Assembly (NCBI GenBank): GCA_025765615.1
Contig: JAIVFJ010000759.1
Span: forward strand, 1 to 10,389
DNA length: 10,389 nt
Direction of reading: 5' to 3'
Origin: Zopfochytrium polystomum
Taxonomy: Eukaryota; Chytridiomycota; Chytridiomycetes; Chytridiales; Chytridiaceae
In this document: piece by piece, positions 1-9,028 of the stretch
How positions within the stretch are numbered: the first letter of the stretch is position 1
How the letters are laid out: every line of letters begins with the position of its first letter
Translations under genes and position numbers: made by a program
The notes under the pieces: model-generated
What the model saw: the letters and a program-made list of their open reading frames with translations, nothing else
Databases searched by the model: none
What the model was told of the DNA's origin: nothing

Positions 1-252
1 ACATTTTGGGGAGAGCCCTAACCGTTTCCACCGCAATCGGACCAACAGGATCGTCTTCGTCGTCATCAAGTCCCACAGAAAGCATGTTTCGCCGCTTCGA
101 TATCGACTCTTCCTTCTTCTGCTTGCGGATCTCGACGTAATTGTCCTCGCGGCGCTCCGCAATTCGTCTGCCTTCATTAGGCTCCGATTCTTGTAGTTCG
201 CCAAGCGTTGCTCCATTACTGACGTCGAGTTGGACGCTTCTGCTGAGAGCAT
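1..252 (-). CDS. KPNA: Importin-alpha (karyopherin alpha), N-terminal IBB region, partial
   Basis: Importin-alpha is the adaptor that binds nuclear localisation signals with its armadillo repeats and docks on importin-beta through the N-terminal IBB domain. Only that N-terminus is here; the armadillo repeats lie beyond position 1. Reading leftwards, the likely start is the ATG at 252-250, with a second in-frame ATG at 216. The second gives MEQRLANYKNRSLMKADELR, followed by REDNYVEIRKQKKEESISKR and RNML, then an acidic linker (GLDDDEDDP). The basic clusters and the VEIRK...SKRRN core are the classic IBB pattern of yeast SRP1 and animal KPNA proteins. The two halves are in different frames: one base seems to be missing near 150-162, exactly where the family has an RRRRE cluster. 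This looks like a sequence error, since both sides match the family. The family call is firm; the exact paralogue is not. Confidence 0.86.
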   Translation of the reverse strand, partial: MLSAEASNSTSVMEQRLANYKNRSLMKADELRSAARTITSRSASRRRKSRYRSGETCFLWDLMTTKTILLVRLRWKRLGLSPKC

Positions 253-597
253 GGTCGGTTGTTGCTTGGATCGCTGGTGGGGGTAGCATGAGGAAGGAAA
301 TGTTGATATAGCTCTCCGCGGCAGCCGAACAGTTGCTTTGGCAGTAAACTGGGTCAGGGCTTCCCGATCGGCGAAGGTCAGATTTCGAGGGGAGATCGAA
401 CGATATGAGACAGTGTAGGCTCTTGAGGGTATTTACAGTAGGCCGTAGCCAAAAGCTTTTATACTGTGCGTCCGGTCTTGCTTGCTGGTTTTCATTTTCA
501 TTGTCGGCGTTTGAATTTCTGTCAAGCACGGCGGCTGGGGCTGTCCGAAAATCAATTGTGGGCTGTCATCAACCTAGCCACTCCACTAGATGTGAAA
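253..597. other. Intergenic region upstream of importin-alpha
   Basis: About 345 bases lie between the stop of the unknown gene (TGA at 600-598) and the importin-alpha start, both on the minus strand. It must hold the 3' end of the former and the promoter and 5' UTR of the latter. The open frames on the plus strand here have no coding character and no recognisable motif. Apart from a TATA-like box I see nothing else. Confidence 0.5.
456..463 (-). promoter_or_regulatory. TATA-like box (TATAAAAG)
   Basis: The minus strand reads TATAAAAG here, about 205 bases upstream of the likely importin-alpha ATG. It matches the TATA consensus and lies in non-coding DNA upstream of a gene on the same strand. 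The long distance to the ATG would need a long 5' UTR or a 5' UTR intron. Sequence match only. Confidence 0.35.
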
Positions 598-2824
598 TCA
601 GAGATTCTTTATTTTTCCACTGCAAAAAATTTGAGCGGAGGGGACACCATCCGCGTTGACTAAAGTTCCCGCGAAATTCAATCCCGATGTTCGCTGGTTC
701 GTGTCAAGAGTAATTTTCACTTGACCGCGAATTCCACCAACGCGTCTCTCTATCCAATCAATGACGTCTGTCACAGCTTCCGGCAGAATGAAGCCGTTTC
801 ACTTGCATGCGGTTACCAGTAAATGTACCTGGCTTGCCCGAGTCGTCTGGTACAGCCAGCGACTTTCGTTTCATCTGCAATCATACAGGTGAGATTCGTC
901 TTGGAGAGGCTTACAAACCAGAGGCATTTTTAGTGCAGCGTGGAAGAAAAGGACCCCGCGATATCAGCAAGGGAAACCTGGTGACGCGATTCTTTGCGCG
1001 CTGTTTTACCAGATCGACGAGAACAGGAGATACTTTGCGTTCGCCTCCGGCCCTTGTATCACAATCGGAAGTGAATCTTTACTCCTTTTGTCTAGTAAAG
1101 ACTCCTTAAAATTTTGATGAACACTACGAACTGGATTCCTAGTCGTTCTCATCATGATACTATTTCGAAAAAAATGGACGGCTTACCTCTGTCGCGCAGG
1201 GCTTTTCTGTAGCCTGGTCCTGCAGCGGAGGTGAAAGACCACAAAGCTGAGTTTTCCGTTCGCGAACTGGACCGTGTTTGATGGCTCCAGGAGGTACAAC
1301 GAGTGAATCCTTTTCTCTCTTATATTGGCAAATCCCAGACCGAAAAGACTGACACCTGCCAGTAGAAACCAATTTAATCCCGGTACAGGACGTGACGGTG
1401 AGTACCAACCACATCTCCTCTGTTGCTTTATAAAGGTCTAACTCTTTTTCTGGTCAGCATGGAGAGAAGCCGAGCCTGCCGTTCCCCACAGTGCTAAGCA
1501 CTTTTGAGATGAGTTCCAAGTGTGATGGTGGCGTCTCCGCCGCTGGAAACATCCAATACGCCAACAAACTTTCCACATTCGATGTGAGCTTCACAAATAC
1601 TTCACATCAGCTGTCAGTGCATTTGGAAATTGAAACTCACCATCTGATTTGAATTTGGTTGAACACACCTCGCGACATGTTCCCACAAGCATTCGTTTCA
1701 TCCGCACTTGCAGCCAGCCACGTAAAGGCTTGCAAGATGTTATGGTGAGGCAAAATGGATGCTTCGATCTGCTTTGTCTCAATAGATTGAGGGGTTTCGG
1801 TGGCAACTTTGCTACTGCCGCTAACCGAGGGAAGGTCCGACTGTAGTGTTTCTAATGCAGTCTGCTTGAATACTGGGGACAGGTGGGCTGGTCTCCAATG
1901 GGGTTTGAAACCTTTGAATGGTTGGCTTCCGTTGAGTTTTCGTGGTTCCCTCTTGCTACGAATTGTGAGTGCTTTACATTACGATCCACTGGAGCGATAA
2001 TTTGGTGCTGTTGATAGTTTCCACTTCTCAGCACGAAGAATTGGGTTTTCTCTCGTCTTCAAATGCCGATCCCTTTCTCGTAACCAGACTCTCGAGCGAG
2101 TAAAATATCCTCATCTTCCTCCCGCTGGAAGCTTCCGCGCACCAACCCCGTTCATCACGTCGATTTCCTCGTCTATTTTCTGGTCCGCCAAATCAAAATC
2201 GTCTATTTGGGCGTGTAAATCTGAGATTGCATTCAAGCTGCAAGCTCCTTGAACGTACAATTCCGCAATGTCGTCATATATCGGAATAGAAGGAACACAC
2301 TCAATGTCTGCAAGCAACGCAAATGGGTTTGATGTGTCTTTTGCGTTGGAGTCCACGCTGGCAAAGGGAAGCGACGGGGGCGCAAGGCTCCCGAGTTTTC
2401 GACCAAATTCAATAAGTGCTGCCGCCCTTGCCGTCATTTTGGGTAGTGTTGAGACTTCAGTAGGATGTTCCCTAAGTTGGAAAGGGGCAAGGGCAGTCCC
2501 GATTTGCTCAGAGCTTTCCTGCGCTTTCGTTCTTGAAAGAGGCTGCTGTGCACTGATCATATATGGAGAAGTTGCCGCGAGCAACGGCGGTTCGATCAAC
2601 GATCCGTTGGAGGTCGATCGAGATGGGAAAGATGCCAGGTTCCGTTGACATCCATTTAGGCGCTCCCGCTGCTGTTTCCTGCCATGGCGGAACAAGAATT
2701 GTTGCCATTCATTCAGCACGGTCGCCCTTTCGTTATCTTCTAAATAGATTGGGCAGATCCATACCTTCAGGTCTCGTAGACTTCCAACGCGTTTTGCCGG
2801 CGCTGATGAGTGGGCCTTTGGCAT
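598..2824 (-). CDS. Multi-exon gene of unknown function
   Basis: I do not recognise the family. The ATG at 2824 opens a 237-codon frame (MPKAHSSAPAKRVGSLRDLK...) leading to an acidic helix-like part (AQIDDFDLADQKIDEEIDVM). Introns whose phases agree join the rest: 2089-2142 (54 nt), 1600-1640 (41), 1450-1501 (52), 1349-1409 (61), 1139-1186 (48), and perhaps 875-914 (40). Exon products include VWLRERDRHLKTRENPILRA, a 112-codon block at 1978-1641 (with SDLPSVSGSSKVATETPQS and FTWLAASADETNACGNM), then GKFVGVLDVSSGGDATITLG, KKELDLYKATEEM and FANGKLSFVVFHLRCRTRLQ. The C-terminus, ILPEAVTDVIDWIERRVGG then GQVKITLDTNQRTSGLNFAG, ends at TGA 600-598. Breaks remain: an in-frame TAA at 1981-1979 (a 69-nt intron is possible there), unclear frames around 985-1090, and an apparent missing A at 797-799. 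I see no signal peptide or membrane segment. One gene is the simplest model; a split into two is possible. Confidence 0.5.
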
Positions 2825-2942
2825 GGCTGTCTGGGCCTAGCTCGTCCGAAAAAAAACAAACGATGAAGGACAAGTCTGGTGGCACCACAAGTGGCAGTAT
2901 CCACATCAGCACTCGACAGCAGCACCGTTCACCAGCCTCTTA
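2825..2942. promoter_or_regulatory. Divergent intergenic promoter region (118 bp)
   Basis: The unknown minus-strand gene starts at 2824 and the coiled-coil gene on the plus strand at 2943, so both must be driven from these 118 bases unless first exons lie further out. An A-rich tract (eight A in a row at about 2849-2856) sits in the left half. No TATA box is evident. The region is inferred from the two start codons, not from a motif. Confidence 0.4.
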
Positions 2943-4841
2943 ATGAAGCACCGATCGAAATCGGTAGGACCATCCCTCCCAACTTCACATACGATCTACA
3001 ACTTTACTATCACCTCCTTCTCTACAGCAAACGTCGCCGATTTTTCTTTGCAGGACAACAAAGAGAATGACACTGAAGATGTGCTTGGAGCTGGTTTGGA
3101 TCCAATGAAAGAAAAACTGGACCAATGGAAACGGATGCAAGCAACGCAGAAGATGGCAAAGGGACAAAAGGTATTTAAACTGTGAGCTGTCATTTGTTCA
3201 CGTTCAACAGAATGTCCTAACATTCATATCCAAATGGCAACGAAGGCATCCGTTCTCGCGTCCAAGTCTGTGAACATCCTGCAGCCTTTGACGGTAGGTT
3301 TTAGCGTCTTTACAACTTTAACACAATGTTATAACAGGAGCATAAGCTGGGAACAAAGGCGCCAAAGCGACTTGTGAGTATATGAAATTCTTTCTTCAAT
3401 GAACCAATTATGCGAATCGCCCGGCATTTCTAGGCGGAGGATCTAAATGGTAAAGACATTCGAAAAAAGGTGAAACCCCCATTACGTAACGTGAGAGTAG
3501 ATGGCTGCTTCTTTCTGTGGAGCTAATTGCGTCCGGACCAGCCACAAAGACATTATTTTGAGTACAGTGAGTCGAAAAACGCTGCTTCGGATGAAGCACT
3601 ACCTGGTTTGGTGACTCTTCCGAAAGCGAATACTGAGGAAACTGAGCGCGTTGACGCTTCAGCAGACTTGGCAACTGCACTTTCGGCTCTTCAAACGAAG
3701 AGCGACACAGCACTTTGTGACGGACGACAGCAGCCCTTTGTGACGAAGTCGAGCTGCTGAGGGACAAGTTACAGATTGAGTCCCAGCACGTCGACGCCAT
3801 GCGACGGATGTTGGCAGACGAGGCAACCTTGCGGTCGGATTTGGAGAAACGTTTGGCGGATACAATCAGCAAGGCAGAATCTTGGAGGATGCAATGGGGG
3901 TGTTCGGCAGGACCTTATAGCGAAAGAGCGCGAACTAGAGTCCATGCGTGCATCTAATTGCAATCCTGTCTCAAGACCTCCTCGTTCGACAGAAGTTCCT
4001 GACTTTCCAGTCACGAATTCGCCCCGGTACTGTTCGGCCGAAAATCTTGTGAACCAGGCATTGGGGGATGGCAACCACGGGAGAGCGGCAATAGGGGAAG
4101 TTGCTCTTGCCTCCCTTCTCGCTCGATTGCAGGGACCGAACAAAAACGAACTGAGGGATGTTTCTCGGTGGATTTCCGACCTTCGGGGCGAGATTAAGGA
4201 CTGCTATAAAGTCATTACCGAACTCGAGTCGCTGCCAACGACAGTGGAAGGTCTCCGAAACGAGGTTCGCGATTGCTACGCTGTCATCGAAGCACTCGAA
4301 GGTCAGATGGCAGACTTGACCGCTGAAAGAAAAGGAAAACCTGCAGAAAAATCATTCACTTGGGTAAACATTCAGACGCAAACACCCATGACTGACTGCA
4401 CCGTCGGGAATACCGAGGGAGCGGTCGCCAAGTTCCATCTCTTGAGAGTTGCAAGTTCAATAAGGGAGCAAGAGGTTTGCGCTCATACTTCGCCATTGCC
4501 CTTTTGTCGAATTGACAAACGCCTTCCCTTCCTGCCAGCATGAAGAGGAACAATTACGAAACTTGAAAGAAATTTCCGACCTCTCCCTTTCTCTGTTGAA
4601 TGCCGAAGAGTAAGTATGTTGAATCAATCGAGCACCCCGTTTCTCAACCGTATGGTCACAAAGAATGAAGGCAAGGCTAGAGGAAGATAACGAGAAGCTG
4701 AATCAAGCTTCGAATGGTCGATTAGAACGGTATAATCTTCTCCGGGCTAAACTGCGAGAGCAAGAAGTAGAGGCAGAACAGATGAGACGTCGTGTCCGAG
4801 AGTTGGAGTGTCTGCAAAGCGGACTTCTCCAACAGCAATAA
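2943..4841 (+). CDS. Coiled-coil protein, eight exons, family unknown
   Basis: Exons: 2943-2963, 3054-3170, 3246-3293, 3338-3373, 3434-3490, 3542-4474, 4539-4609 and 4664-4841; introns are 90, 75, 44, 60, 51, 64 and 54 nt and phases agree. The product is about 486 aa. The N-terminus is basic and low in structure (MKHRSKS, then DNKENDTEDV, LDPMKEKLDQWKRMQ). Most of the rest is heptad-rich coiled coil: VELLRDKLQIESQHVDAMRR, LRSDLEKRLADTISKAESWR, MKARLEEDNEKLNQ, LREQEVEAEQMRRRVREL, ending LLQQQ with TAA at 4839-4841. A 24-residue unit repeats at 4181-4324. Exon 6 contains two compensating frame breaks: a base seems missing at about 3718-3735 (in-frame TGA 3758-3760 follows) and one G too many at 3896-3900. 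No motor, kinase or membrane segment is visible; a cytoskeletal, spindle-pole or basal-body structural role would fit the composition but is a guess. Its 3' end overlaps TTC29 on the other strand. Confidence 0.75.
4181..4324 (+). repeat. Tandem 24-residue internal repeat in the coiled-coil gene
   Basis: Two adjacent 72-base units (4181-4252 and 4253-4324) encode LRGEIKDCYKVITELES... and LRNEVRDCYAVIEALEG.... The shared pattern is L-R-x-E-[IV]-[KR]-D-C-Y-x-V-I-x-x-L-E. The match is at protein level, with many synonymous differences, so the duplication is old and kept by selection. Confidence 0.75.
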
Positions 4842-6635
4842 TGCGTGAACTGCGCGAATGCATCTGCACTATATTGTCGTGAAGCTGCATTAGCCATTTG
4901 ATCAGGTCACCGTATTTGTGGCCCTTCTTCCACTCTCGCATCTTGTAGTGGTTTGTCCAGCGGACCAAAAAAGGAAGCCTCGTAGATTTCCAGTAAAGTA
5001 GCTCCCTCATGCGGTCTGCTGCATTTGGTTTCGCCCGGGTCCCACTGTCCGCCTCAACCACGCACAAGAAGAACTCCCTCATTCTGGCGTTGCCCTTGGA
5101 AAGGCCCACTTGAACTTGTGCAACGGCAAAACCCGGATTTTTGGCTTCATGTGGTAAACCGTAATTATTGTTCTCGTCCGGGTTTCGGCCCACCGCGCTC
5201 GTCTGTCCAACCACCTCAGCCATCACCGCTGTCGCCTCCCGCTCGAGACGAAAATGCCAGTCGAAATAATGCACCGCCTTGTCGAACTTCTCCATCTTGT
5301 TGTAAAGAACACCCAGCTGCTTGCACGCCTGACTTAGCGAGTTTTTTTGGCTGCTGTCTTCAACGGTCATCGAGACAAATTGCTCGAGGTAATCGGTTGC
5401 TGGTGTTGGATTTGATGAGCTGGGAGACTCGTAAGTTGGTTCATTGGCGCATTGGAGTACGAGTGCAAGCACCTTGTCGTTGCACGCAGCAAGCGCCGTC
5501 CTAGCACGACCGGCGTTAATTTTGTCCCCAATTTCCTCACATTTTTCGAGGTAGTGTGTGAAGGTACTGAGTAATTTTAATCATTCACACTTGCTTATTT
5601 GGACGGGCCTAACCTCCACAGCCGTTTCAATATCTCCGTGTTGCTTGTGAGCATTTCCCAACCGAAAGTGAATTTCATTGAGAAGCCTTCGTCGTTCGGC
5701 GTGCTGGTCTTAATTACAAGAGATGCACTCAGTATAATGCTTTATTGCGTCGGCAAAATTGCGACGCTTTTCGAGCTTGCAATTGCATGTGGATTATTTG
5801 CATGAGATGCGGCATGTGGATTGAATGGGGTTAAAATACGTATACGTCCCATTCCAGCGCCACATACCAGTTCTGCAATCTTCATGCGCGAGCTGACGAT
5901 GCTTTTGGATGACGCGATTTCGAATTCTTGGACGTCTTTGTCTATCGACATGGATCGACTGTGCTCGAAATACTCCAATGATTCCACAAGTTGCCCTTCA
6001 GAAGACATGCATCCATATTACTTTTTCTTGGAGCGGCCGAACCTTTCAGTCACTTAAAAAGGTTATTCCTCACCCGCTTTCTCCAGAACTCCACCAAGCG
6101 CAAACGCGGCTTCAATTTCGGCTGTTCTGTTGTGATGCAGACTTTGGCAGAGGCCAGCGCTTCCTTGAAGTAGCTGATTGGCAAGGTCCCGAATTCCCAG
6201 CTGCTCGAAAAATACGGCATTGTCCATTTTAGCGCGCGTAGATTGATGGCACCATCCCCAGATCGCTGACTGTCCTCGCTTCGCGTGAGTAGATGTTTCA
6301 AACTGTGAAAGTTCTGCCGTGGTGAGTGCGGCGGTTTGTTCTTTTGAAGACTGAGAGGTTGCCCGACGCCCGATGCCTGGGCAGCCGGTGCTGAGTTGCG
6401 GTAGAGTTGGTGCGACAGCTAGATTGAAGAAATCCACGTATGAGCGTATGTGACCCTCCATGAGCAGGTCGAGTGAAATCGATTGTGCTGTTGGAGCCCC
6501 TGCAACTTTTATAGTTGAGATGGACCACGACAGTTTACAGTTGGGTGAAGCCGTACCGTTTGTTTGAGAGCTTTGCTTCTTTTTCAGCAGTGTCGAATAT
6601 GTTGATGTGGATATTATTTTTTCCGCATCTTTCAT
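4747..6635 (-). CDS. TTC29: TTC29-like axonemal TPR protein
   Basis: TTC29 is a tetratricopeptide protein of motile cilia and flagella; loss in humans causes sperm flagellar defects. The start is probably ATG 6635. Exons: 6635-6074, 5995-5868, 5775-5614 and 5566-4747; introns 78, 92 and 47 nt. Family blocks appear in order: SLDLLMEGHIRSYVDFFNLA (N-terminal block), LKHLLTRSEDSQRSGD, YFFEQLGIRDLAN followed by YFKEALASAK, AEIEAAFALGGVLEKAG joined across the first intron to QLVESLEYFEHSRSMS, LEKRRNFADAIKHYTECIS, RRRLLNEIHFRLGNAHKQHG, YLEKCEEIGDKINAGRARTA, ATDYLEQFVSMT, KQLGVLYNKMEKFDKAVHYF and a late LLYWKSTRLPF. Frame breaks: 6300-6302 (extra T), 6208-6212 (missing T), 6174 (extra base), about 6110-6145, an in-frame TAA at 5712-5710, and an AC run at 5554-5560. 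The C-terminal 70 or so residues after LPF are not clearly family-like, so the true end may lie upstream of TAG 4749-4747. A short intron near 5400-5480 is possible. Confidence 0.85.
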
Positions 6636-6895
6636 TATGGGCGGCTTTTCTTGGTTTTTAAATCCTAGCACTTGATCCCCTGAGAGCGTTTGTGGTCCAG
6701 AGGATGGCGAAGCGCGTTGTTCTCTGTTTAGTACACAGGGAGTCGCTCAATGGGTTTAGTGGAGGCAGGAGGCACCCCTTCGTTCGACATCGACAAATAT
6801 TTCTCCACTCTTTTTCAAAACAAAATAAACTGAACTTTTTTTTGAGGACATCGTCTCAGATCCGCCAGAAAAAAGAGGGAAAGAAATCTGCAACA
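6636..6895. other. Spacer between RBM39 and TTC29
   Basis: These 260 bases separate the RBM39 stop from the TTC29 start, both on the minus strand, so they hold the RBM39 3' UTR and the TTC29 promoter. On the minus strand the first third is T-rich. I see no AATAAA signal on that strand and no TATA box. The TTC29 frame stays open upstream of ATG 6635 as far as a GTG at 6671, so a slightly longer N-terminus cannot be excluded. No other gene is visible. Confidence 0.5.
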
Positions 6896-8952
6896 TCACA
6901 GGAAAGCGGCCTCAGGGTACCGAGAGTTGTACGTGGAATCTGGAATGAAAGATGCTTGGATCTAGATGGAAACAGAGCGAGTGAGTGAAGGTTCGAACCT
7001 CTGCAACTGTGCAACAACTGTAGTATACCTGTTTGCCAGCAAAGAATCTCCCATTTAGTGCGTTAATGGCATTTTGTGCAAACGGGATGGAGTCGAACTT
7101 CAAGTACACATGGCCCTGGATCACAATAGCTCAGCTTGATAGTGACGATTCAAAGAAAAACCTACCTCACTATCCCGGTCAATCGCACCGTGAACCACCT
7201 TTCCAAATTTGGCGCACTCACTCTTGACATCATCTTCAATTTCCTGTTCCCATCCAGGCTCCGTCTCTCTACGAAAATGAAGAATCAGAAATTATGACAC
7301 TGCTGAAATGCCTTACGTCGCGGGGTCAAACATATTCTTTAGAAGCACGCAACGTGAAGTAACTGGTTGAGAACGTCTGCGGAATAAAGTTATCTACTGA
7401 TCGAGACCAATGAGAGGTACTGTCTTACGGAGAATTATCAATCAAGAGACCATCTTCAGCTCGGCAAGCTTGGCCATGAGACTAACGCGGGCATGGGATG
7501 ACATCGTGAATCCTTGTTTTTCATCATCGTCCATGAGAGAGCCACCGTTCAGGTCACTCTGGAAGGTTGCGCCCTTGTCAGTCGATAAACCGACTTTCAG
7601 CTTTTCCTGCTCGTTAGTTGTCGCTTCCCTGCGTATAATCCACAACTTACCTGTCGCCCCTTGAGCTCGTAGCCATGCATTTTTTCCAATGCAACTTTTG
7701 CGTGTTCCGCACTTTTGTACCTGAGAAGTCGAGTGTGACTTAGAGAAGTGTCCATCGGCATGAGCAAAGCCGAAACTCACTGGACAAAGGCGAAACCTTC
7801 GAGCGACCAGTCTCATCCTTGTGAAGCGTGACAAAATCTAAAGGGCCCATAAACTTCAAACAATGTCTTGATATCTTCCTCAGTCAAAGAGAAATGAAGA
7901 GACCCGACATATAGCCGCGTGAATATGTTGCTTGGGGCGCCGGTCTTGTCCATCAGTGCTCTATTTGTTGGAGATAAAATTTGATCAAAAATAAGTGTGG
8001 AAGAAGAGATGCACGAACGCCGCAGCTGCCGCAACTTCAGCCTCCGCCGCAATCCTGTTTTTCTCGGATTCAGTCGGTTGTACAATGATCGGAATACCTA
8101 GGAGCTTCTGGCCAGCCATGGCCAGGGCAGCCCCAACAGCTTCTTCTTCGTAGAATTCTACATAACCCACACTTCACATGCTCAGAGTTAGAACATCAGA
8201 GGAGCGGAGTGCCAAGCTTACCCTTTTGACTTTCGCGTAACACGATCAGTGATTAGTCGGACGTCCCGCACCTTGCCCGCCGCCGAGAAGAAGTCTGCAA
8301 TATCGCTCGATCGAACTCTAGCAGCAAGTTGCATTATAAATAACCGTTCGCCTGTCTCTTTCCGCTTCGGATAGGACCGGATAACGCAGGCTTGCTCATT
8401 TGTGGGCAAAAGCGAGATGGTAAGAAGAGGTTCATCGTTTTCGACAGCAAAGATCCGCACCCATCATCACGACGGCTCCTGCGATCCTTGTCCTTTGAAT
8501 CAGAGCGTCGCCTTCGAATCCCTCTCGGTGGAGTGAGGTGACCTCCTCCTATCTCTCTCCTTTTCGCGCTCCCTGTCTCGATCGGACCTTCGATGGCTGC
8601 TTCGCGATCGGTCCCGATCCTTGTCCCGCCGATGTTCGCCGCGGCTGCGGCTCCTGTGCCTTCGACTGCTGCGACGGCTGGAAGGGGACAAGCTCCGTGA
8701 TGACCTGCGATGACGGCGAGAAGAGCGTGAGCGACTGCGGCGACGCTTACTGCGATGCGAGGAGTCTCGGTCATCGATCGAGGGAGGGCGCGGATGGGGC
8801 GATGAGCTTGCGAAATCGCCAGCTGGGGCAGCAGACGGGGGATGGTGGAGGGGCCGCTCGTATAGTGGCCTGCGGTTTTGGAATTCGCTGTGACCAGGCA
8901 CCTCCTCCTTTTTGAAGGGTGCCTCCAGCAGCTCCTCAATGTTCATGTCCAT
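6896..8952 (-). CDS. RBM39: RBM39/CAPER splicing factor, nine exons
   Basis: RBM39 is a nuclear SR-like factor related to U2AF65 that helps 3' splice-site recognition through the U2 snRNP. Exons: 8952-8222, 8171-8015, 7960-7781, 7720-7651, 7606-7429, 7376-7317, 7268-7166, 7115-7029, 6961-6896; about 543 aa (human 530). In order: start MDMNIEELLEAPFKKEE, like the animal N-terminus; an RS domain (about residues 50-145); RRM1 with RNP2 LFIMQL and RNP1 KSKGVGYVEF; linker VQPTESEKNR; RRM2 with LYVGSL and a frame-broken RNP1; linker MDDDEKQGFTMSS then ARVSLMAKLAE; and a C-terminal UHM with RCVLLKNMFDP, GHVYLKF and GRFFAGK, the R-x-F loop that binds ULM tryptophans. It ends at TGA 6898-6896. Seven of the eight introns join in phase (one only once a missing base nearby is allowed for); the exon 2-3 joint is off by one. 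Other breaks: 8520-8522 (extra G), about 8457-8465, 7840-7842 (extra T), 7796-7797 (missing G), about 7456-7463. Confidence 0.95.
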
Positions 8953-9028
8953 CTTCAGAAATTTTCTTTCTTGTTCCCGAAAAACCACAACCGCTTTGCC
9001 TTAAGTTCCTGAGCAACATAATGTTCTA
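8953..9028. promoter_or_regulatory. Short spacer carrying the RBM39 5' UTR and promoter
   Basis: Only 76 bases separate the stop of the right-hand gene (TAA 9031-9029) from the RBM39 ATG at 8952, on the same strand. The RBM39 frame is open a little further upstream to a GTG at 8988, but the ATG at 8952 matches the family start. The RBM39 promoter must overlap the 3' end of its neighbour. No TATA box is evident. Confidence 0.4.

Noticed and set aside
405..1109. Plus-strand open frames at 405-663 and 807-1109.
   Set aside because: The first lies in non-coding DNA and shows no motif; the second is antisense to exons of the minus-strand gene, whose frames look far more protein-like.
2111..2824. 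Similarity of the ALIEFGRKLGSLAPPS segment to the Mediator subunit MED4.
   Set aside because: Only a few residues agree and the expected following block is absent, so it is too weak to name the gene.
2268..2943. Plus-strand open frames at 2268-2648 and 2563-2943.
   Set aside because: They are shadows of the 237-codon minus-strand frame and do not join the coiled-coil exons in phase.
3717..3730. A 14-nt GT...AG segment whose removal restores the coiled-coil frame, like the mini-introns of some ciliates.
   Set aside because: All other introns here are 40 nt or more and have branch-site room. One missing base at the same place gives an equally good protein and fits the indel pattern.
4975..5200. 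Plus-strand frame 5025-5504 rich in proline and serine.
   Set aside because: It runs antisense to conserved TTC29 sequence and has no support of its own.
1979..5712. Possible reassignment of TAA/TAG to glutamine, suggested by in-frame stops at 1981-1979 and 5712-5710.
   Set aside because: All the glutamines I could count in RBM39 and the coiled-coil gene use CAA or CAG, and one further apparent stop (TAG 1496-1494) falls inside a good 52-nt intron. Indels or introns explain the rest.
8538..8915. A plus-strand frame rich in Cys, Asp and Gly that looks like a secreted cysteine-rich protein.
   Set aside because: It is the antisense of the Arg-Ser codons of the RBM39 RS domain, which produces such a composition by chance.
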